In this document: positions 55,523-64,000 of the stretch, piece by piece | Layout: each line of letters begins with the position of its first letter | Numbering within the stretch: position 1 is the first letter of the stretch | Assembly: GCA_036346395.1 (NCBI GenBank) | Contig: CM070604.1 | Location: 4,015,904-4,079,903 of the forward strand | From: Hsuehochloa calcarea | Lineage: Eukaryota > Streptophyta > Magnoliopsida > Poales > Poaceae | DNA: 64,000 nt | Direction: 5' to 3' | The notes under the pieces: model-generated | The model's input: only the letters and a program-made list of their open reading frames with translations | What the model was told of the DNA's origin: nothing | Databases searched by the model: none | Translations under genes and position numbers: made by a program

Positions 55523-58500
55523 ATGGCTTCCAAGAACAGCTGTGGCTGCCGCCCTGCTCTTCCCCCATTGACGGCATGTCTCCTCCTTGTCGGCATCGCC
55601 GTCGTCGTCGTCGTCGTCGTCGTCCTCGCCGCGCCCATCGCCGTTGACCGTACCTGGTCTCCCCGTGCCCCCGGCACACCCGGAGCAGCCGGAGACGCTG
55701 CCCGTCATCACCATTCACTCTCACACTCCTCTCCTTCTGCCCGGGAACTTGTGAACCATCAAGTACGCATCCATATACAAACTCTGCAAACATCTTGTGA
55801 TGCACACATGCAGTTCTGGGCATGCAGGCAAATTCGTCAGAAAAGTTCAGTGTTACACTGTGCCATGTTCTGTCTATGCGTGCCAGCTGGTGCAGAGGCA
55901 GGGGAGTGAAGGGAGGACAGAGGCGGGGCTGGCCGAGGCGCGGGCGTCCGTCCGCCGCGCGATCCTCACGCGCAACTGCACGTCGGACAGGCGCGGCGGC
56001 TTCGTCCCCAGGGGCGCCGTGTACCGCAACGCCTACGCGTTTCACCAGTTAAGCATGCATGCATCACTAGTACCACCGGGGAGGAGTGGCGGATCCACCG
56101 CGGGGGCGCGAGGAGTTGGAGTACTGACTTGACTCCGCTCATCGCACCTTTGGTATCATCCCAGTACAACTGCTATTATTTGCATCACAAATCTAATTAA
56201 TTTTATTCTTAAAATTGTTACTTGTGTATAGTTTTGTGTTTTCGAAACGCATTGTCCATCATTAAGATATTATGTTTAACGTATTTTCTATTTTAACATT
56301 GTTCATTATCATTTATGTATCAATTTGGATTGTGCATGCATTTAAATATGTGTTTGCTAGCTCACCTCATGATAACTTTATCCCATTAGCACTCCTCCGT
56401 ATTCGTCATGCACACGCCACTGCCAGCTAGTACCATGCTTCACAATTTTGGTGAAATTCCGTGGTTTGATCAAATTTGAATATTTCCAAAAAAATAAAGA
56501 TAGGAACCTAGGTGGGGGAGCCTGAGATTTGAAACTAGTTCCTCAAGACCACACGGACAAGGCAATACAACTAGGCTACCTTTGTCTTTTTGTTCATTCA
56601 CTACTTTTAGTTTATTTAGCCTTTCAAATTCAAACAAAAAAAATTGAACGAAACCATTTTCCTTCGGAGGGCAACGAAACCATCTTCCCATCTTTATTTT
56701 TGTTTTGAAAATATTTAAAATTTAAAATTCAAATTTATCAAACCGTTATTACCGAAATTTCGATCCTTCCACAGCCCACTGAAGAAGAAAAAAAAAAACC
56801 AAACCGAAAACCGAAAGATTTTCGCATTTCTGGTACTCGCATCTCTGCGTTTATTCACACGCCTCCGAGTCCAAAGCTAGCGTAAACAGCAGCGGCAGCG
56901 ACTGGATACTACTCGCTAGGACGTGCACGCGTTGCGAAGTGCGAGCATTAACACGCCCTCCTCACTGATTTGAACGGCCCAACGGAATACATTGATGGTT
57001 CGTTTGATGGATCAACCAGTTGATCATCTTGTTGGTTGATGGGTGCTTTTGCTTTGCCTGCCCGTCCGTTTGGTGCAGCGCACTTGTCATGTCCTCCTAA
57101 TAATCTTACAGGCAGCACGAGTACATTGACCCATAATTGAATCGTCAATTCCGGCCTGCTTCTAGAGGATCTAGAGTAGACTGATTGATGAACATCCAGT
57201 GGACCTAACGTACGTTTCATATAGAAAGTATACAGCTTTGATTAACTACAACTTAGCTAGGCCATACTCACGGTACATGTTGTTTTGGGAGTGGCGAGGG
57301 GTTGGGAATTTACTAACTGAAGTCTTGAACACGTCATGATGATTAATTAATTACCCTCTTCCATCGTAAATATATGTTGTTTTTGAACATTAATCGATAT
57401 GATCCCTAAAATACAACTTTGATCACTAATTTCTATTGTAATACAGTTATAACACCCAATAAAATTAGAATATTATAAAAATACTTTTTGAATCAAATTT
57501 ATACATATAATTTTTATGTATCCAATATATATAGATATCAATAATCAAGGTTTTGAAAGTTTGACTGCATCGTTTTTTCAAAATGATATGTATTTGTGAT
57601 TGAGGGAGTAACAGTGACTCTTACATTTGATGTGATCGCCAGGAGTTACATTGAGATGGAGAAGAGGTTCAAGGTGTGGGCGTACAGGGAAGGCGAGCCG
57701 CCGATCGTGCACGAGGGGCCCGGCGCGAGCATCTACGCCATCGAGGGCCACTTCATCGCCGAGATGGAGCACGCCGCCGGCCGGTACCGCGCGCGGCACC
57801 CCGGCGAGGCGCACGCCTTCTTCCTCCCCATCAGCGTCGTCAACATCGTCAGCTACATCTACCGCCGCGACATGATCGACTACTGGGGCCCCCAGCTGCG
57901 CCTCGTCGCCGACTACGTCGACGTCCTCGCCGCCAAGTACCCCTACTGGAACCGCAGCCGCGGCGCCGACCACTTCTTCGTCTCCTGCCACGACTGGGTA
58001 CGCACTAATCGATTTTACTTGGGGGCCGCTAGTAACACAGGAATTTCGTAAAAAAATAAACATCCACTATCACTAAATATGAGATTCCATACGAAATCCC
58101 CAAATTCTTATAGAAATCCTGCTCTCCAAAACGGGGCCTAATTTCTATTTGCGTACAGTACTCTATTTCGTTAGGCAGTTGATCAGTTGCTTTCCTTAAT
58201 TAAGTTGAAGGACACCAATGCAGAGTACTGATGCTACATGCGTTATATATATGCACGTTTAGCTAGTTAAGACGTCTCTGTCATGCATAAACCAAGGGGA
58301 GACATGATGGCATGAACAAGTATGACATGACAAGAGACATGAACAATATGCATAGTTGCATCGGTTTGCGGCTAATTAGTAGTACGAGTTCATGACCTTT
58401 TTGGAAACGGCAGTACGTGATAATATCCGGCGCACACTGCATGCGTATAGGCCCCGATCCTGTCCGCCGCCAACGCGGAGCTGCGCGAGAACGCGATCCG

Positions 58501-59122
58501 GGTCATGTGCAACGCCAACATGTCCGAGGGCTTCGACCCCGCCACGGACGTGGCGCTGCCGGAGGTCCACGTCAGGGACGGCGGCCGCCTGCCGCCGGGC
58601 CGCGCCGGCGCGGGCTGGCCGGCCTCCGAGAGGACGGTCCTGGCCTTCTTCGCCGGCGGGGCGCACGGGGCCATCCGGGAGGCGCTGCTGGCGCGCTGGG
58701 AGGGCAAGGACGACCGGGTGCTGGTGTACGAGCGGCTGCCGGAGGGGCTCGACTACGACGAGCAGATGGGCAGGGCGAGGTTCTGCCTCTGCCCGAGCGG
58801 GTACGAGGTGGCCAGCCCCCGCGTCGTGGAGGCGATCACCGCCGGGTGCGTGCCGGTGCTCATCTCCGCCAACTACTCGCCGCCGTTCAGCGACGTGCTG
58901 GACTGGCGCCGGTTCTCGGTGGCCGTCCCCGTGGACCGCATCCCGGCGATCAAGGACATCCTCCTCGGGATCTCCGACCGCCGGTACGCCGTGCTGCGCG
59001 ACCGGGTGCTGCGCGTCCGGCGCCACTTCCGGCTCAACCGACCGGCGAAGCGGTTCGACGTGATCAACATGGTCATGCACTCCATCTGGCTCAGGCGCCT
59101 CAACTTGAGGCTCCCATACTGA
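55523..59122 (+). CDS. Glycosyltransferase family 47 (exostosin-type), four exons, complete
   Basis: Exons are 55523-55762, 55887-56047, 57643-57997 and 58451-59122, giving 475 residues with phases closing (FHQ/SYIEMEKRFKVW is joined across intron 2). Residues 1-15 are cytosolic, 16-41 a membrane anchor with a run of valines encoded by (GTC)n, then a Pro/Ser/His stem to about 80. The exostosin domain follows: RNAYAFHQSYIEMEKRF, EGPGASIYAIEGHFI, FFLPISVV, ADHFFVSCHDW, then FFAGG, and the nucleotide-sugar-binding RFCLCPSGYEVASPRVVEAI and GCVPVLIS with FSVAVP. This is a type II Golgi protein of the plant At3g07620-like clade; such enzymes add sugars to cell-wall polysaccharides (xylan, xyloglucan, arabinan), but the substrate cannot be read here. 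All landmark residues are present, so it looks functional. Confidence 0.93.
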
Positions 59123-61209
59123 CAGACAAAGCAATGTGATCGACACGCACGCGTTCACCTGACCTGACATGGCCTAGCTACCTAGTACATGTACATGTCC
59201 CAAGTGTCAATGCATGTGCCATGGTCCAGCCTAGCTAGCTTACAGCTAGGCCGTATAGTAGCTAGGCTACTAACCATACTATACTGCATAGTGTGGTATA
59301 GTATGGCAATTGACAACTGCAATGCAGTAATGTATGTAATGTATGTAGTGCACGAAGTATTAAGAGCCCAGACTAGATGCGGTCAAGATCATTGTAACAA
59401 CGACATTAACTGCTCCTTTGCTGCAGTGTGGATCACGGCCGGCCGGGAGCAGCACCGGAGTTACTCCGGTGGCCCAGGGCGAGTTTAATTCTCGATCTGT
59501 TTCCTCGTACGCCCTGCACCGGCGCATGCTGTGCGCATTGCACAATTAATCAAGGTCGTCTTCGCCGGATCTGCGCTATACCGTGGTGACTCGTGAAATC
59601 CTAGCTGCACAAAGGAAAAGCGCTCCGGCCAATGCTCTCCCTGAGAGTGAAAATCGATCTGTACATCAAAAGATGGATCAAATCCATGCATGCATGCATC
59701 GATCTACGGTGAGATCAGAATGGATGCACATGCACGGTGGATCGATCGACAGATACGTCAGATCCATTAATTCATCCATGGTGAGTGAGATCAGAATGGA
59801 TGCACTGTATATGGATGGATTTAATTGAATGGATGGAGCAAGAGGAGGGAGGTAGAGGGAGGAGCTGGATCTATTTATTGGTGGTTATTTCTTCTGGAGA
59901 GCGGTTATTAAATGTGTGCATGTGAATCTCTGGACGAATTGGCCAGCCAGGTCGTCACTCACGGCCAAGCTTCGCTAGCTAGCCGACCCTTCTTCTTCTT
60001 GGCCGGCCAGGTCGTCACTCGCAGCCAACCTTCGCTAGCTAGCCTACCACTCTTCTTCTTCGTCGTCGTCGTCGCAGCAAAGAAGGTTGGTTGCCATGGA
60101 GCGTTGGCGCACCGGAAACAGCGGCGACGGCGGCGGCGGCGGCGGCGGCAGCGGTTTCAAACCTGTCCGGTCTCTCTTTTATTACGTTTATTTACTTCCG
60201 AGCCCTAGCTACCACGTGTTGAAGGGTCTGGCATCCTTCGTGTCCTTGTTTTAGTTGCAGACTTTCATTGCGTTGCGACGGTACCGTACCATTCTCCTGT
60301 GTGGTAAGACAAGCGTCCGGTAAAGCTGAGCTCATGAATAGTTAGTTACCCATGTCTAGTGTACGTACGTAGCGTGTGGCAGCTCTGTTTCTAGATAAGT
60401 GAATTTCATATATATTTGTCTAGATTAAGAAATTACTAAAAAAAAAAATTAATAACAAAATGACTATTAAATGACATACTATAGCAACTTAATCACTTAC
60501 TTTGAAGTAGAGGTAGAAAGTGAAAATGAAAATATTATAATTACTACACTATTGTTTCCTACACTATTGATTCCCTTAATAGACAAATATTTTGAAACGA
60601 ATACCCGATGTCTATAAACAAACATAGTAAAACGAAGAGACCAAGAGTTTAAATAATAAAAAAAAGCTTCAGATGCATATACTAGAGGTATTGCAGTGCC
60701 TTTCTTGGTTATCCTGTCGTTGAATTTGCATACTCCTGTTTTGTTTGCATGAGGGTTTTCGATACCATTTTTTTGGGAAATGTCCGGAAGACCGGAACAG
60801 GTCTACTTTAGTAATTTCAAAATTGTTTTTAGGTCTGGAATCTAATTCACAAACAGTAAGGATACACTTGTTTAGATGCCTAAACTGGCCAAGGGAATAA
60901 ATTAATGGCCAAAACCCACTTGGTTCCGGTTTCGCAGTTGGTAATTGAGTGATTGTAGCTGCTTTTTGAAACCTTAGTTTTTAGCCTCTCAAATCAGAGA
61001 TTTTATGCATTTTGTCGATAAAATGTTCGAAAATGCTACGTCACAGTCGATTTTTTTTCTTTTTCTTGATGACCTTACGATTTGGAGGAGAGATGGAGCT
61101 CCGGGTGAACCCGGTGAGACGACGCGTTAAGGTTTGGGCGTTGACGAGGAGATACAGTTGTCCAAAAATCTGAGTGATTTTTTTCTTTCAAAAAAGCATT
61201 CCAAAGATA

Positions 61210-61210
<1 letters not shown>
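59123..61210. other. Intergenic with simple repeats, no gene
   Basis: A perfect short hairpin CCATACTATAC/GTATAGTATGG at 59274-59306 may lie in the GT47 3' UTR. Two copies of GTGAGATCAGAATGGATGCA occur at about 59709 and 59783 among GGATC/GATCC-rich text. A 60-bp tandem duplication (CCAGGTCGTCACTC, about 59947 and 60007) and (GGC)n at 60130-60147 follow. No gene recognised. Confidence 0.5.

Positions 61211-61269
<59 letters not shown>
61211..61269. repeat. (CT)n microsatellite
   Basis: About 29 CT units. Confidence 0.95.
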
Positions 61270-61273
<4 letters not shown>

Positions 61274-61939
61274 ACGATGACCAGTCTATCCTTACGAAAT
61301 TTATGCATGATCTAAATCTATAAGATAGTGTTCACTGTTAGACCAAGCATTGTGGCATAAATGTACCACTCCTGATAGCTAGAAATTTTGTGATACATTC
61401 TACCGGTACTATATGATGATAGCATAAATCAAATTTAACCATTTATTTGTTAATGGCGTAATAGATTTTTCTTTGTATTTATAATTTTTGTGAGGGTATT
61501 ATGAACTTTTACAACTAGGGTTGAAAATATTACTTTTGTGTCATGTGATCTCATATAGTCGATTACAATTTTACTCATCTTGAGATTCTACTACTCATGC
61601 TACTAGGTGTAGTATAACTATATCCTAATTAATCTGAACCATTGGATTAAAAAGAATGGTCGGCCCATATTTAATTGAGTGTACCGTAGAAGAGCTCCTA
61701 ATTTAACTGGGAATCCAAAACTTAATTGACACTCATTTAAGTCATGCTTTTTGTCACTACTACTGCTCCCAACCGTTGAGGCAAAACTGTGCTTATAGAT
61801 GTTTATGTTTGTTAGTAATTACTTCATCCGATTTGCTATATTTGTCCATAGATTCAGGGGTATCTATTTTAATATATTTGTTCATTGTGGGAATATATAG
61901 TGTATTTATTGTAATTTTTTCCTCTCTACCTCTACTTAA

Positions 61940-62165
61940 ATGTAACATCCCAAATTTTGAGTTCTTTTGAAGCCTTTCAAAATAAAAAATAACAATTTGA
62001 ATTTTCTTGAAATAATTAAAGCTAAATTTAAAATTTTAGAAATGAAAACCATTTAATTTGAATAAACTAAACATCAATTAAATCAAAAACTAGTTTATTT
62101 GAGTCCCTCAGGTTTCAAGTTCAGTCGAATCCCTAGGTAGGCTTCCCACAAGTACACAAATACAC
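61940..62165. mobile_element. LTR-like start (TGTAACATCCCAAATTTTGA)
   Basis: TGTAACATCCCAAATTTTGA at 61940 is a typical opening of grass gypsy LTRs, followed by AT-rich sequence. The right border and partner LTR are not visible. Confidence 0.35.
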
Positions 62166-62447
62166 TTAACATTGTGATGGATTGGAACGAGATTCACCAA
62201 TTCCACCCCCAAAGTGTACGAGTACGAGTATAAGAAAGGGGTGAGCGGGCAATCGAAAGCCACATTCACAGTATGCTTGAAATACTAGAATGATGCCTTC
62301 CTCACCCAAGGGCCAATGTTGCCCGGAAGCTTCAATATTAATCCACTTCACGTAGGCCTTCTTTGGGATCTTCTCGGCGGCGGCCGATGCTTTAATCTTC
62401 GCCTCATCCATCTTTGGTACCGCCCACTTGGAAGTGGTTCCGACCAT
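62120..62447 (-). pseudogene. Transposon-associated protein relic (Transposase_28 / gypsy-type family)
   Basis: From ATG 62447 on the minus strand the frame reads MVGTTSKWAVPKMDEAKIKA, then KIPKKAYVKW, and VFQAYCECGFRLPAHPFLIL, which matches the N-terminus of the grass gypsy-type transposon protein family (putative plant transposon protein, Pfam Transposase_28) as I know it. The frame ends early at 62166. The conserved continuation (LGVELVNLVP) is found in another frame immediately after VLVHF, so one base was gained or lost. Most of the protein is missing. A TATA box CTATAAAAA lies at about 62598-62591, some 145 bp upstream. First codon upstream in frame is GTG, so the ATG was chosen. Confidence 0.65.
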
Positions 62448-62990
62448 CTTCTTTGAGCGAGACTGATTTGGATTTGGAAAGGTTTTGAGGAAGCGCACGA
62501 TTTGGTTGGTGGCGGAGAGAACAAGGACTCAAGGAACAGCTAAAGCAAGTGGGGAAGAGTAAAAAACGCTAAAGACACGCCCTCGGTGGATTTTTATAGC
62601 CGCACACTTGAGTTAAAGATCGTGGAAACTCAACGGTTGCTACCTCTTCGGGAACCCTATATACATACAGGTTCGTGAGAGTCGATTGGGATTCTTTAGT
62701 TTGTCCGTTCAAAAAAAACCGATTATATCTTTACAACTCAAGTGAAATTACCTTCTTGACAGTCAATTTATGGTCAAATGAAATATCAGACGGAAAGGAT
62801 CTGCTTTCGACCATCGTTCTACAACTCCCATACCAAGTAAGTTATTTTCACTTAAAGCTAGGGGGCTAGATGACGAGGATCTAATAATCCTCAATTAATT
62901 ATTTATATATAATTCTAATTATAGATAGTAATATATTTATACTACTTATAAGTATGCCCCCTACTGTCCATAAGGGAGAAGCTTAATCGA

Positions 62991-63150
62991 GTGGTCGTAA
63001 GTCTTTCTACAACCACCCCCTGGTCGTAAGCCTTTCTACGACCAGTCTCTAGTCGTAAGCTTTTCTACAACTCATCTCTGGTTGTAAGCTTTCTCTACGA
63101 TCACCTTGTGGTCGTAGATTTATCCACGACCGCCCTATAGTCGATGGAGT
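62991..63150. repeat. Array of five short hairpin units, period about 30 bp
   Basis: Units of the type CTGGTCGTA-(8)-TACGACCAG begin at about 62991, 63020, 63049, 63078 and 63108. The second unit (63020-63045) has perfect 9-bp arms; the others have one to three mismatches. The array is about 250-400 bp upstream of the TATA box at 63394 in a presumed LTR. Confidence 0.85.
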
Positions 63151-63199
63151 CTGCAGATATGTGGGCCCAGTCGATTATAGAGTCTTATGCACCATGTTT

Positions 63200-64000
63200 A
63201 AACACACAGGGTAGTTAATATACGTTGTTATTCTTTGAAATAGCTGCACTTTTTATACTTCTGTCTCTGACAATTACTACCTGGCGACGTGGGGGTGGGG
63301 TTGTCTCTCTGACAATAACCTCCATCAACCGGTTCATCATTTGGAACGTTGAGATGTCTCTTGGATTGAAGAAACTGCCAGCCCTTCATGCGCTATATAA
63401 GGGATGAAGTCGTCAGACAGAAGGGAAACACAATCTGAAGTAGAAGACATTAGGTTGTAGTCTTCCTCTTGATTGCAATCAACATATTCAATACATCCAC
63501 ACAGGAGTAGGGTTGTTATTCTCTTCAGAGAATGCCTAAACTTATATAAAATCCCTGTGTCATTCTCTGCGTGGTTCTAATTCTAGGAGACCCCCCAAAT
63601 ATTAATTCGTAAGATCGATAGTAAAACATCGACAGCTAGCACCGATCGTGGGTAGTTTTCCGGTGATTTCTTTTTTACTAGTTCTCTTAATTTTCTCAAC
63701 TCAGATTCTTCCATGAGAATAGAGTGGAACGAGGAGAATTGGTTAGATTTGGCCGACTACACAGAACTCGACATAGGTGCCTGGTACCAATATGAGCAGA
63801 GTGTTATTTCGTCTGATGGTAATGTCGCCTCTAGAGATCTTTCACCAAATCCAGGAGACCATACCGCAAACAGAGTTGAGGAGGAATCCCCCCCCCCCAA
63901 CAACATTGCGTCCGAATGAGGGACCAGATTTCTTAGAGGGTTAGGGTCCATCCGACCACAATCAGGACTGTACCAAGGCAGGCTTAGAACATGGCGAGAG
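63200..64000 (+). mobile_element. 5' LTR end and start of a gag-like frame of a Ty3/gypsy-like element
   Basis: GCGCTATATAAGGG (TATA box 63394-63400), then leader text with TTGATTGCAATCAACATATTC and CAGGAGTAGGG, typical of grass gypsy LTRs of the RIRE2/Athila-neighbour type. The LTR probably ends near ATCGACA (63633). The following bases only weakly resemble a primer site. A frame begins ATGAGAATAGAGTGG at 63713 (68 residues, stop 63919) and may be a broken gag start. The element continues beyond the window. Confidence 0.5.

Noticed and set aside
58376..59170. 264-codon frame opposite GT47 exon 4
   Set aside because: Antisense shadow of GC-rich coding sequence.

Overview
The window is nuclear DNA of a monocot plant, almost certainly a grass (Poaceae). 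The signs are intron-containing plant housekeeping genes with conserved GT-AG junctions, very GC-rich exons in an AT-rich background, a polyubiquitin gene with a long leader intron, and a typical grass load of LTR retrotransposon, CACTA-like and hAT-like sequence. The species cannot be named from sequence alone. No bacterial operon, CRISPR array, rRNA or convincing tRNA gene was seen. No wholly new biological system is evident; the more unusual items are listed in Part 2.

Layout. 0-7.2 kb: transposon debris, comprising the 3' end of a Ty3/gypsy-like element, a copia-like LTR fragment and a Sirevirus-like LTR region with short palindromes. 8.2-11.7 kb (-): a complete four-exon class III peroxidase. 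12-20 kb: gene-poor, with a non-autonomous LTR element, a 107-bp tandem duplication, TA tracts and a hAT-like element rich in GGCTCG. 21-24.2 kb: CACTA-like sequence and a dead carboxylesterase gene split by a complete 1.45-kb non-autonomous LTR element with a perfect 5-bp target duplication. 24.3-24.8 kb: a diverged copy of the polyubiquitin leader intron. 26.8-30.7 kb: a triple ubiquitin-like-domain gene (+) tail-to-tail with a six-unit polyubiquitin gene (-). 34.8-37.6 kb (-): the RNA polymerase subunit gene NRPB8, whose promoter/leader is repeated in inverted orientation at 38.5-38.8 kb. 38.8-44 kb: LTR-like debris and a coding-like minisatellite. 45.1-45.6 kb: a dolichol-phosphate mannosyltransferase pseudogene that kept its introns. 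48.4-49.1 kb (+): a phytocyanin/early-nodulin-like gene that lacks the front half of its domain. 49.7-51.5 kb (-): ribosomal protein uS11 (RPS14), sharing a compact bidirectional promoter with a small conserved gene at 52.1-54.5 kb (+). 55.5-59.1 kb (+): a complete four-exon GT47 (exostosin-type) glycosyltransferase. 60-64 kb: microsatellites, a frameshifted transposon-protein relic and an LTR with an array of short hairpins followed by the start of a gag-like frame.

The intact genes serve ordinary functions: transcription (NRPB8), translation (uS11), protein turnover (polyubiquitin and a ubiquitin-like protein), and cell wall or apoplast work (peroxidase, GT47, phytocyanin-like). They do not form a single pathway. 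Exon boundaries were placed by hand from splice signals and frame; for the peroxidase, NRPB8, uS11, GT47 and the 88-aa gene the phases close exactly.
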